A stretch of DNA of 64,000 nt, from contig NZ_LDSL01000038.1 of assembly GCF_001476815.1 (NCBI RefSeq), positions 1 through 64,000 on the forward strand. Direction: 5' to 3'. Each line of letters opens with the position of its first letter. Positions within the stretch are counted from its first letter, which is position 1. This DNA comes from Pseudacidovorax intermedius (GTDB taxonomy: Bacteria; Pseudomonadota; Gammaproteobacteria; Burkholderiales; Burkholderiaceae_C). Below the pieces are notes generated by a model. The model was not told where the DNA came from. It ran no database searches and was given only the letters and a program-made list of their open reading frames with translations. A program made the translations under genes and the position numbers. Of this stretch, positions 1-7,290 are shown piece by piece.

Positions 1-1
1 C

Positions 2-898
2 GGCGTCGGCACCTCGGCCGGCTATCTGCTGGCCGCGCTGGCGGCCGACCTGCTGGTCCCGCTGTTCAGCTGGCGCTCGCTCTGGCTGCTGGGGCTGCCC
101 ACGGGGCTGCTCATCATCTTCCTGGGGCGCTTCATCCCCGAGTCGCCCCGCTTCCTGGCCAATGCCGGCCTGCCGGCAGCGGCGCAGGCGGTGCTCGACC
201 GCTTTGCCGGGCCGGCGGGCGCCGGGCCGGCCGCCGCGCCGGCGGACGACGAGGCCGCCGCCGCGCCGGCCGCCAGCGCCTCGCTGCTGCGCGGCGCCCA
301 TGCACCGCTCAGCTGGGCGCTCATCGCCGCCGGCCTGGCCTGGGGGCTGGTGAACTTCGGCTTCCTGCTGTGGCTGCCGACCAGCCTGGGCACCATGGGC
401 ATGGCGCCCGAACAGGCCAACGCGCTGCTCGCCCGTTCGGCGCTGGTCGCGCTGCCGGGTACCGCGCTCGTCATCTGGCTCTACCACCGCTGGAGCAGCG
501 TGAAGGCGCTCATGCTCTTCCTGGCGATGACCTGCGCCTCGCTGCTGGTGCTGGCGGTGCTGGGCCTGGGCACCGCGGCCTCGGCGCCGGCGCTCATCGC
601 CGCGTCGGCGCTGTTGCTGCTCAGCGCGAGCGGGGTGATCGCCATGCTCATTCCCTATGCGGCCGAGATCTACCCGGTGCACCTGCGCGGCACCGGCTCG
701 GGCCTGATCGCGGCGAGTTCCAAGGCGGGCGGCATCCTGGGCGCGGCCGGCGGGGTGGCGGGACTGTTCGCCCACGTCACGCTGTCGGCCCTCGTCGTCT
801 CAGTGCCGCTGGCCGTGGCGGTGGCACTGCTGCTGCGCAGCGGCGTCGAGACCCGCGGCCGTCGGCTGGAAGACATCCAGGCCGAGATCCGCGGCTAG
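2..898 (+). CDS. MFS transporter, C-terminal part (5' end outside window)
   Basis: The reading frame is open from the left edge, so 298 residues of a longer protein are seen. The visible part has one hydrophobic segment, then the PESPRFL motif found after helix 6 in sugar-porter/SV2-like MFS proteins, a low-complexity Ala/Pro-rich cytoplasmic loop, and about six further hydrophobic segments. It ends in a short charged tail (GVETRGRRLEDIQAEIRG). The protein is an inner-membrane secondary transporter, probably for a small organic acid or sugar; the substrate cannot be told from this half. The Ala/Pro-rich loop is longer than usual. The next gene is more than 200 bp away. Confidence 0.85.
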   Translation, partial: GVGTSAGYLLAALAADLLVPLFSWRSLWLLGLPTGLLIIFLGRFIPESPRFLANAGLPAAAQAVLDRFAGPAGAGPAAAPADDEAAAAPAASASLLRGAHAPLSWALIAAGLAWGLVNFGFLLWLPTSLGTMGMAPEQANALLARSALVALPGTALVIWLYHRWSSVKALMLFLAMTCASLLVLAVLGLGTAASAPALIAASALLLLSASGVIAMLIPYAAEIYPVHLRGTGSGLIAASSKAGGILGAAGGVAGLFAHVTLSALVVSVPLAVAVALLLRSGVETRGRRLEDIQAEIRG

Positions 899-1133
899 CC
901 CGTCACGGCAGGCCGGCTCCGGGGGCTTAGCATTTGTGCGGGGATGTGCGCATTTGGTTTACATGCCGCAGAATCGCCCGCAGGATGGAGACGCAACAAA
1001 AGCTGGGTGACGGTGCCGATGCGCACGCGATGCGCGGGCGATGGCGATCCGCTGCCCCTTGCGCCCTTTGCCGACGGGCGGCAGGTGGTCGCGCCCTGAC
1101 CGCGCTCCCGTGTCGACGCCGAGCCCATCGCCT

Positions 1134-2267
1134 GTGAAGATCTTTCCGCATTCCAATGCCCCGGCGTCCGCCGGCAAGACGCGCACCTACTGGCTCGTGC
1201 GAATGAACCGCCGCAACCGCGGCATCTTCTATCTGCTGCTGTTCATCGCGGTGGGTTCGCACTTCCTGGCCACGGGGGCGTCGGCCGCGGCCTGGGGTCT
1301 GCTGGCGCTGCAATTCCTGCTCTACCCCCAACTGGCCTATTTCTGGGCGCTGCATGCGAGGGACCAGCGCGAGGCGGAGCATCGCAACCAGGTGCTCGAT
1401 GCGCTGTGGGCCGGCTGCTGGATCGCGGGCCTTGGCTTTCCGCTGTGGATCGCCTTCACCATGTTTGCGGGGGCCTGCCTGCACATGGTCGTCTTCTACG
1501 GGCCGCGGGGATTGCCCCTGGTGATGGCGGCCATGGGCCTGAGCGCAGGCCTGGTGTGGGCCTGCGGCCTGGGCCGCGCACCGCATTTCGACACCGACCT
1601 GCGCACCACGGCGCTGTCGATGGTGTCCCTGACCATCTTCTTCGTGACCTATGCGCTGGACGGCTACCGCCGTGCGATGGACCAGCACCGCAGCGAAATG
1701 AAGCTGCGCACCCAGTTCGAGGAGATCAAGGCTCTGCAGGCCAGGCTCTATCAGCAGACGATCTGCGATCCGCTGACGGGGCTGCTCAACCGCCGGCATC
1801 TGGGCAAGGCCCTGCCGGCCGCCGTCGATGCCGCCCGCGCCGGCGCTGGCGATGGCGAACTCGCCCTGCTGCTGTTGGACATCGACCATTTCAAGGGCGT
1901 CAACGACCGTCACGGGCACGAGGTGGGCGACGAGGTCCTGACGGCGCTGGCGCGCCTCATGCAGGCCGACCTGCAGCCGGGCGAGCTGGCCTACCGCCAC
2001 GGCGGCGAGGAATTCCTGCTGTTGCTGCCGGGCTGCAGCCGTGCCGCCGCCTTCGACCGCGCCGAACGGCTGCGCCAGGCCTTCGCGGGCCGGGCCATCG
2101 GGCACCAGGGCGAGCCGATCCGCTGCACCCTGTCGTGCGGTCTGGCGCAGTATCCCGAGGACGGCGCCAGCGCCCGGGAGCTGCTGCGCGCGGCCGACCA
2201 TGCGCTCTACCGTGCCAAGGACAAGGGGCGCAATCGCAGCGAGGCCTGCGCGCCCGATCTGGTCTGA
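1134..2267 (+). CDS. MASE2-GGDEF diguanylate cyclase (AdrA/DgcC-like)
   Basis: A membrane-bound enzyme making c-di-GMP from two GTP. From the GTG at 1134 the protein has 377 residues. Residues about 15-180 form a MASE2-like sensor: an RTYWLVRMNRR entry, four to five hydrophobic helices and a YPQLAYFWALHARD-like stretch. A GGDEF domain follows (about 200-377) with LLLDIDHFKGVNDRHGHEVGD and an intact GGEEF active site at residues 290-294. The RxxD inhibitory site is degraded (QPGE five residues before GGEEF), so product inhibition may be lost. Start choice is uncertain: the frame is open upstream to 1041 and an ATG lies at 1203, but that ATG would cut the MASE2 start. No strong ribosome-binding site is seen. 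Confidence 0.88.
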   Translation: MKIFPHSNAPASAGKTRTYWLVRMNRRNRGIFYLLLFIAVGSHFLATGASAAAWGLLALQFLLYPQLAYFWALHARDQREAEHRNQVLDALWAGCWIAGLGFPLWIAFTMFAGACLHMVVFYGPRGLPLVMAAMGLSAGLVWACGLGRAPHFDTDLRTTALSMVSLTIFFVTYALDGYRRAMDQHRSEMKLRTQFEEIKALQARLYQQTICDPLTGLLNRRHLGKALPAAVDAARAGAGDGELALLLLDIDHFKGVNDRHGHEVGDEVLTALARLMQADLQPGELAYRHGGEEFLLLLPGCSRAAAFDRAERLRQAFAGRAIGHQGEPIRCTLSCGLAQYPEDGASARELLRAADHALYRAKDKGRNRSEACAPDLV

Positions 2268-2269
2268 GA

Positions 2270-2300
2270 GGCGCCCCGCCGCAGGCGGCGGCGGGCGCGT
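2270..2300. terminator. GC-rich hairpin between convergent genes
   Basis: An imperfect hairpin (arms 2271-2281 and about 2285-2298) sits in the 37-bp gap between the convergent cyclase and FAD-oxidase genes. It has no T-run, so it is only a possible bidirectional terminator. Confidence 0.35.
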
Positions 2301-2304
2301 TCCC

Positions 2305-3903
2305 CTATCGGGCGATGGGCTGGTCGAGCGCTTTCTGCAGCCAGTCCGGCAGGATGATCACCGGCCCCACGCCGCCGCCCGGCGGCATGATCGGGCAGAC
2401 CTCCTGCGCGAACCGAAAGGCGCCGTCCGGGTCGTACTTGCACTTGACGGCGTACAGGCCGGCCTGGGCATCGCCCCAGTAGCAGGGGCCGTAGTCCGGC
2501 TGGCCGACCTGCGGGTAGTTCTGGTAGATCTCGCCGTTCCACATGGGCTGCAGGTAGTCCTTCCAGCCCTCCAGGAAGTCTTCCGCCGGCCCTTTCTGCT
2601 CGTCGTTGAACCAGAAGACGTCGAGCACGGCGTTGAAGGCCGACGTCCGGTGCACGAAGGCGTTGCCCTCGGGCGCATAGGCATTGATGGCCCCGCCGTA
2701 GAACTCCATGTAGAAGTAGGACAGCGTGTTGGGCGAGGTCACGTAGAACCGGAGCAGGCCCTGCCATTCGTCGGCGGTGAGCGCCCGCGTGACGTAGCGG
2801 GACGCCTTGTCCTCGAACGGCATCGGGCTGCCCGGCGGCAGGCAGGGCATGCCGTAGGGCACGTTCAGCAGGTCGTTGTTGAGATCGTAGAAGCTGTCCA
2901 CCTTCGTCCACTGCACGATCGCACCCGGCAGGTCGCACAGCGGCTGGATGGCGGCCTGGCCGTCCGCCTGCGAGCCCACGTACAGCCCCCGCACCATCAG
3001 GTAGGGGTACAGCGGGCCGCTCGGCGACAGGCCGCCTTCCGTGCCCGGCTGGTAGCACAGCGACACCTGCACGTTCAGGGCCGGCGGCAGCGCATCGAGC
3101 ATGTAGTCCGACTGCAGCAGCATCAGCGCCTGGGTGGCGTTCTGGAAGTCGGCGTCGGTCGCCAGGGGCCAGATCAGCGCCCAGCCGAACACGTCCCCGA
3201 GCGGCCGCAGCCGGTAGCGCACCGACAGCAGCACGCCGAAGTTGCCGCCGGTGCCGCCGCGCACGGCCCACCAGAGGTCGCGGTTGACCGTTTCGCTGGC
3301 CGTGACGATCGTGCCGTCGGCCAGCATCACCCGCATGTCGATCACGTTGTCGCAGTTCATGCCGTAGGTGACCGAGGTGAAGCCGTAACCGCCGCCCTGC
3401 ACATAGCCGCCGACGCACACGTCCGCGCATTCGCCGCCCGGAACGTGCAGCCCGCAGCCGGCGAGCACCGAGTCCAGCTTGCTGAAGGGGCAGCCCGTGC
3501 CCACCGTGGCGATCTGGTTGGTTTCGTCCACCGTCGCGTCATTGAGCGCGCTCACGTCGATCAGTGCGCCGTAGCCGGCCGAAAAGCCTGCCGTGCAGTG
3601 GCCGCCGGAGCGCACCGTGAAGGGCAGGGGCAATGCCTTCGCCAGGTCCAGGGCGATCGCCACGTCGCTCTCGACCGCACAGTAGACGATCACGACCGGG
3701 TAGGTGTTGAACACGGGGTTGAACAGCTTGCGGTCGGCGTCGTAGGCCGGGTCGGAGGGCAGGACGATGTGGCCCTGCAGTTTCGACTGCGCGGCCATCA
3801 GGCGCTCACGCGAGACCTGCTCGAACAGTGCATCGTCGAGCTCGGCCCAACGTTTGAACAAGGCACGGTCGCGATGGAATTTCCGGGTGAAGTGATGCGG
3901 CAT
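2305..3903 (-). CDS. Berberine-bridge-type FAD-linked oxidase
   Basis: A 532-residue oxidoreductase of the FAD_binding_4 plus BBE family, which oxidises alcohols, sugars or phenolic/alkaloid-like compounds with O2. From ATG 3903, RSGGHC puts the FAD-linking His at about residue 102, and GGECADVCVGGYVQGGG puts a Cys at about 159 where family members carry the second covalent flavin bond. Bicovalent FAD is therefore likely. The C-terminal BBE block ends NYPQVGQPDYGPCYWGD...KYDPDGAFRF. No signal peptide is evident from this start; the frame is open upstream to 3996, but those codons overlap the repeat region. It stands alone on the minus strand between two c-di-GMP genes. The substrate is unknown. 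Confidence 0.85.
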   Translation of the reverse strand: MPHHFTRKFHRDRALFKRWAELDDALFEQVSRERLMAAQSKLQGHIVLPSDPAYDADRKLFNPVFNTYPVVIVYCAVESDVAIALDLAKALPLPFTVRSGGHCTAGFSAGYGALIDVSALNDATVDETNQIATVGTGCPFSKLDSVLAGCGLHVPGGECADVCVGGYVQGGGYGFTSVTYGMNCDNVIDMRVMLADGTIVTASETVNRDLWWAVRGGTGGNFGVLLSVRYRLRPLGDVFGWALIWPLATDADFQNATQALMLLQSDYMLDALPPALNVQVSLCYQPGTEGGLSPSGPLYPYLMVRGLYVGSQADGQAAIQPLCDLPGAIVQWTKVDSFYDLNNDLLNVPYGMPCLPPGSPMPFEDKASRYVTRALTADEWQGLLRFYVTSPNTLSYFYMEFYGGAINAYAPEGNAFVHRTSAFNAVLDVFWFNDEQKGPAEDFLEGWKDYLQPMWNGEIYQNYPQVGQPDYGPCYWGDAQAGLYAVKCKYDPDGAFRFAQEVCPIMPPGGGVGPVIILPDWLQKALDQPIAR

Positions 3904-3954
3904 GGTGCTGGTGCTGAAGTGTGGAAGGCACCCGGTGGCGGGTCGGCAGCCCGG

Positions 3955-4115
3955 AGAAGGTGTGAACGAACCCGCCATGGCCGCTCGTTCTGCCAAAACA
4001 CGCCCACTCTGCGTTGCAAATGCTCGCCATAGCCCGAGCTATGGCTGCGCTTTGCGCCTGGATTGGCCGCGTTTTGACAGCCCGCTCGGCCACGACGGAT
4101 TCATTCACACCTTCT
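3955..4115. repeat. 161-bp imperfect palindromic element
   Basis: Outer arms of 29 bp (3955-3983 and 4087-4115) match at 25 positions. The four mismatches would all become G-U pairs in minus-strand RNA. The pairing continues inward with gaps (for example CCAAAACACG against CGCGTTTTGACA) to a central perfect hairpin GCCATAG-CCCGAG-CTATGGC around 4026-4045. It lies upstream of the FAD oxidase (minus strand) and of the second cyclase (plus strand). It looks like a REP/MITE-type dispersed hairpin repeat. The rest of the 3904-4338 gap holds only the palindrome at 4154; nothing else is recognised there. Confidence 0.7.
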
Positions 4116-4153
4116 GAGCGTCGAGCGACGTCAAAAGGTGTCCAAGCGTAAAA

Positions 4154-4175
4154 TATTGTTTCTATTGAAGCAATA
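4154..4175. promoter_or_regulatory. AT-rich 22-bp palindrome, possible operator
   Basis: TATTGTTTC-TATT-GAAGCAATA, arms matching 8 of 9, lies in the only AT-rich patch of the gap ahead of the GGDEF gene at 4339. It may be an operator or promoter element. The cognate regulator is unknown. Confidence 0.35.
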
Positions 4176-4338
4176 CCTTACATTTGCGCGCCATGCCTGG
4201 GGCCCGCGCGCCCGCTGTTCCGCAGACCCGCCCAGTACGATACGGTCCGAACGAGTTGCCGGGGGTGCGGGCTGTGACGCTTGATGTTTTGCTGGGTCGG
4301 ACGCCCTGCGCGCGCGGGGGGCCGGTCGGACGCCTGCC

Positions 4339-5985
4339 GTGCGTGCCTCGGCCAGGAAGTGGCGGCCTGTGACGCGCCACGTCATCCTCGGTGACTCGGA
4401 CGACACCCAGGACGGCTCTTTGGCGGCGGCATACGCTGCACTCGACGAGGGCAGATTCCGGACCGCCTACGACTTCGCCGTCACCGCGCTGTCCGCCGCC
4501 AATGGCGACAACCCCCGGCTCGAAGCGCGTGCCCTGGCCTGCCTGGCCCACTGCGACCGCATCACTTCCCACCTGCGCCGCGCCAGCGGCAACAGCCGCC
4601 GGGCCGCCCAGCTTTTCGAACAGCTGGGCGACGCCCAGGGCGAGGCCAATGCGCTGACGACGCTCGCCCATGTCTGCATGCTGCTGGGCCGCAACGACGA
4701 GGCGGTCGAGGCCGCGCTGTTGAGCGTGCAGCTGTGCAAGACGAAGCAGCCGCAGCCGCCCACCGTGCTGGCGTTGAACTGCCTGGGCCTGGCCTATTCG
4801 TGGGGGGGCGACCACCAGCGCGGCGATGCCGCGATGGAACTGGCGGTGGAAACCGCACGGCGCTGCGAGCCCCCTGTCAGCATCTTTCAGCCTCGCCTCA
4901 ACCAGGTGTGGGTCGAGGCCTCCCGGCTGGTCGACGAGCGTTTCCACACCGGCACCATGGGCAGCCTGGCGCGGCTGGAGGCCCTGGTGGCCGAATGCAA
5001 CGACCTCGAGCGGCACGGCAGTGCGCTGGGTCTCCTGCCGGGGCTGCAGCCGATGCGGTCTGTCATTTCCCCGGCCTCGCGCGCCCTGCTGGCCATCTGG
5101 CAGGGCGACCTGTCCTCGGCACGGGCGGAAGTCGAGGCCGCGCGGCGCGCGCTGGGGTCCGACGTGACCTGGCTCGACGCCTTCGTGCGCTGGTGCATGG
5201 CCGAGATCGCCTGGGTGGGCCGGGACTGGGCGACGACGCAGCATGAACTCGAGAAGATGCGCGACCTCGCCCTGAGCGTCGAGCACGAGCAACTGGCCTG
5301 CCGCGCGCACCTGCTGCTGATCCAGGTGTTCGAGCTCCAGGGCCGGTGCGAGGACGCACTGCGCGAGACCCGGACACTCCGGCGGCGCGAGCAGGGCGTC
5401 GTCGCCGACAGCCTGAGCAACCGGGAAGCCCTGGTCTCGTGGCGGCTCGGCGCCCGGCAGAGCGAGCGCCACCTGCAGCAGGCGCTGATGGCGTCCAAGC
5501 AGTTCGAGCGCTGGTCGCTGGAGGATGCGTTGACGGGCATCGCGAACCGGCGGCACCTCGAGCAGGTCATGGGCGACGAACTCCGGCTCCATGCCGCCAC
5601 CGGCCGGCCGCTGGCCGTGGCGCTGCTCGACATCGACCAGTTCAAGGCGATCAACGACCGCTTCACCCATCAGGTGGGCGACCGCGTGCTCAAGACCGTG
5701 GCGAGCATCATGTCCTCCCAGCTGCGCGAGCGCGATTTGCCGGCGCGCTGGGCGGGCGACGAGTTCGTCATCGTGTTCTGCAATGCCACGGCCGACATCG
5801 CGACACCGGTGTGCGAGCGGGTGCAGTCGGCCATCGCGTCCTTCGACTGGGGGTCGATTGCCGCGGGCCTGCACGTGTCGGCCAGCATCGGCCTGGCCGA
5901 GGCGGTGGACGGCGACACGACCGAGTCGCTGCTGCACCGCAGCGACACCTCGATGTACAGGGTGAAGCCTCGCCTCAGCGCATGA
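4339..5985 (+). CDS. Helical-repeat (TPR-like) GGDEF protein
   Basis: A 548-residue soluble protein with no membrane segments. Residues about 20-375 are alpha-helical repeats of TPR/MalT-tail character (for example LEARALACLAHCDR and AALDEGRFRTAYDFAVTAL). A coiled linker leads to a C-terminal GGDEF domain with DALTGIANRRHL, LLDIDQFKAINDRFTHQVGD and the active-site variant AGDEF (472-476). An RERD inhibitory site directly precedes it. AGDEF is found in active cyclases, so cytosolic diguanylate cyclase activity under protein-protein control is likely. The start is GTG 4339 without a clear ribosome-binding site; a later start is possible. A strong terminator hairpin reading the other way follows at 6012. 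Confidence 0.82.
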   Translation: MRASARKWRPVTRHVILGDSDDTQDGSLAAAYAALDEGRFRTAYDFAVTALSAANGDNPRLEARALACLAHCDRITSHLRRASGNSRRAAQLFEQLGDAQGEANALTTLAHVCMLLGRNDEAVEAALLSVQLCKTKQPQPPTVLALNCLGLAYSWGGDHQRGDAAMELAVETARRCEPPVSIFQPRLNQVWVEASRLVDERFHTGTMGSLARLEALVAECNDLERHGSALGLLPGLQPMRSVISPASRALLAIWQGDLSSARAEVEAARRALGSDVTWLDAFVRWCMAEIAWVGRDWATTQHELEKMRDLALSVEHEQLACRAHLLLIQVFELQGRCEDALRETRTLRRREQGVVADSLSNREALVSWRLGARQSERHLQQALMASKQFERWSLEDALTGIANRRHLEQVMGDELRLHAATGRPLAVALLDIDQFKAINDRFTHQVGDRVLKTVASIMSSQLRERDLPARWAGDEFVIVFCNATADIATPVCERVQSAIASFDWGSIAAGLHVSASIGLAEAVDGDTTESLLHRSDTSMYRVKPRLSA

Positions 5986-6011
5986 GGCGCCGCTGGCGGC
6001 GCGCCCAAAAG

Positions 6012-6039
6012 AAAAAACCCGTTGAGGAATCAACGGGTT
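6012..6039 (-). terminator. Rho-independent terminator on the minus strand
   Basis: A perfect 10-bp stem (6016-6025 with 6030-6039, loop GGAA) is followed on the minus strand by a run of six T (6012-6017). It is a textbook terminator for a leftward transcript, yet no leftward gene precedes it, which suggests a short untranslated RNA from about 6040-6180. Confidence 0.7.
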
Positions 6040-6159
6040 GGATCTGTTGGTGGAGAGGCGGAGGTACGTTGCCTCCCTCATTTAGCCGGTACCCAGTGCC
6101 TTTGAAGATCAACCACTTGCTTAACCGAGACCAAGCTTCTTGGTGATCTGTCCAGCATA

Positions 6160-6179
6160 CCAATTGGGTGATCAATTGG
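6160..6179. promoter_or_regulatory. 20-bp perfect palindrome, operator-like
   Basis: CCAATTG-N6-CAATTGG has perfect 7-bp arms and the same 7-6-7 geometry as the TetR-type sites of this locus but a different sequence. A second small palindrome, ACCAAG-CTT-CTTGGT, lies at 6130-6144. Both sit in the 423-bp gap upstream of uptake module 1. The binding protein is unknown. Confidence 0.4.
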
Positions 6180-6306
6180 CCGAGGCCAAGTTACCAGATG
6201 GGAAAACGCTCATGCAAGTTCTTTGATTGCATCGGGCCCAGTTGGGCCGTGTGCGCTCGGCCCGACGAATCTCATGGCCGTACGTCCACTGCTGTCCCTT
6301 CTGAGA

Positions 6307-6348
6307 TCGTCGGATGCGACGATATGCCGTCCCGTCGGACTGTTTATT
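6307..6348 (+). promoter_or_regulatory. LuxR-type box plus -10 for uptake module 1; overlapping TetR-like site
   Basis: TCGTCG-GATG-CGACGA at 6307-6322 is a perfect inverted repeat. A -10-like TTTATT lies at 6343-6348, giving a predicted start near 6355 and a box centred near -41, as for class II activators. Directly abutting, TATGCCG-N6-CGGACTG at 6323-6342 resembles the TetR-type operator with one mismatch in the conserved CGG-N2-TA half. This promoter may therefore combine activation and repression. Confidence 0.6.
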
Positions 6349-6390
6349 GTTCGTTCCGTGCTGGCTCATGCCGGCACGCAGAACGAACAA
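6347..6390 (+). promoter_or_regulatory. Long inverted repeat before livH1
   Basis: Perfect 10-bp arms TTGTTCGTTC (6347-6356) and GAACGAACAA (6381-6390) enclose a second stem (CGTGCTGGC with GCCGGCACG, loop TCAT). The ribosome-binding site follows 6 bp later. Because the predicted transcription start falls inside the left arm, the outer repeat may act as DNA while the inner hairpin forms the mRNA leader. Confidence 0.5.
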
Positions 6391-6408
6391 CGAGCAGGAG
6401 ACAAACCA

Positions 6409-7287
6409 TTGCTGGTACTGCAGATCGTCATCGCAGGCCTGGCGCAGGGCTGCGTCTACGGGCTGATCGCGCTGGGCTTCGTGCTCATCTACAAGGCCAC
6501 CGAGACCGTCAACTTCGCGCAGGGCGACCTGATGATGCTGGGCGCCTTTGCCGGCTTTGCCGGCATGGGCCTGTTCGGCTGGCCCTTCTGGCTGGCCGCC
6601 CTGGCGGCGCTGGGCGCCATGGCGCTGCTGGGCCTGCTGATCGAGCGGTTGATCGTGCGGCCCGTGCTCGGGCAGCCGCAATTCACGATCGTGATGCTCA
6701 CCTTCGGCTTGGGCTACGTGATGCGCGGGCTGATCACCATGGTGCCGGGCGTGGGCACCGACACCCACACGCTGGCCGTCCCCTACAAGGGTGAGACCGT
6801 CGCCCTGGGCGGCGCGGTGGTGCTGGGGGCCGAGCAGCTGGTGGTGATCGTGGCGACGGCCGGCCTGTGCACCGCGCTGTGGCTGCTGTTCCGCTTCACG
6901 CGCGTCGGCATCGCCATGCAGGCCTCGTCGCAGAACCAGCTGGCGGCCTACTACATGGGCATTCCGGTGCAGCGCCTCAACGGGCTGGTGTGGGCGCTGG
7001 CCGCCGCGGTGGCCGCCGCCGCCGGCCTGCTGCTGGCGCCGGTGACCTTCGTGCACGCCAACATGGGCTTCATCGGGCTCAAGGCCTTTCCGGCGGCCAT
7101 CGTGGGCGGCTTCGGCAGCCTGCCGGGCGCCATCGTGGGCGGTCTGATCATCGGCCTGGTCGAGGCGCTGTCGGGCTTCTACCTGCCCGAAGGCTTCAAG
7201 GACGTGGTGCCCTACGTGGTGGTGCTGCTGATGCTGGCCATCAAGCCCACCGGGCTCTTCGGCGACCGCGCCCGCAAGAAGGTCTGA
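6409..7287 (+). CDS. livH: ABC transporter permease, LivH family (uptake module 1)
   Basis: An inner-membrane permease of the branched-chain/hydrophobic amide ABC family, 292 residues. I chose TTG 6409 because AGGAG lies 8 bp upstream (6396-6400) and the protein then begins exactly like the family ([36 protein letters not shown]). The longer frame from 6223 would run through the promoter elements. About eight hydrophobic helices are visible, with [10 protein letters not shown] and the C-terminal [11 protein letters not shown]. It is the first gene of an operon livH-livM-livG-livF-ligase-binding protein. The neighbouring ligase suggests organic acids rather than amino acids. Confidence 0.92.
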   Translation: MLVLQIVIAGLAQGCVYGLIALGFVLIYKATETVNFAQGDLMMLGAFAGFAGMGLFGWPFWLAALAALGAMALLGLLIERLIVRPVLGQPQFTIVMLTFGLGYVMRGLITMVPGVGTDTHTLAVPYKGETVALGGAVVLGAEQLVVIVATAGLCTALWLLFRFTRVGIAMQASSQNQLAAYYMGIPVQRLNGLVWALAAAVAAAAGLLLAPVTFVHANMGFIGLKAFPAAIVGGFGSLPGAIVGGLIIGLVEALSGFYLPEGFKDVVPYVVVLLMLAIKPTGLFGDRARKKV

Positions 7288-7290
7288 GCC

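Noticed and set aside
899-1133. Promoter for the MASE2 cyclase (TTTACA near 956)
   Set aside because: No -10 at a suitable distance and no other clear element in this 235-bp gap.
6040-6080. tRNA-like 3' end on the minus strand (T-arm-like stem and CCTCTCCACCA)
   Set aside because: The loop lacks the TTC of a T-loop, one extra base separates stem and acceptor, and no 5' acceptor strand, D-arm or anticodon arm was found. Not called as a tRNA gene.
4162-6081. A 639-codon minus-strand frame
   Set aside because: It mirrors the GGDEF gene at 4339 and shows only codon-bias composition; no start signal or domain.
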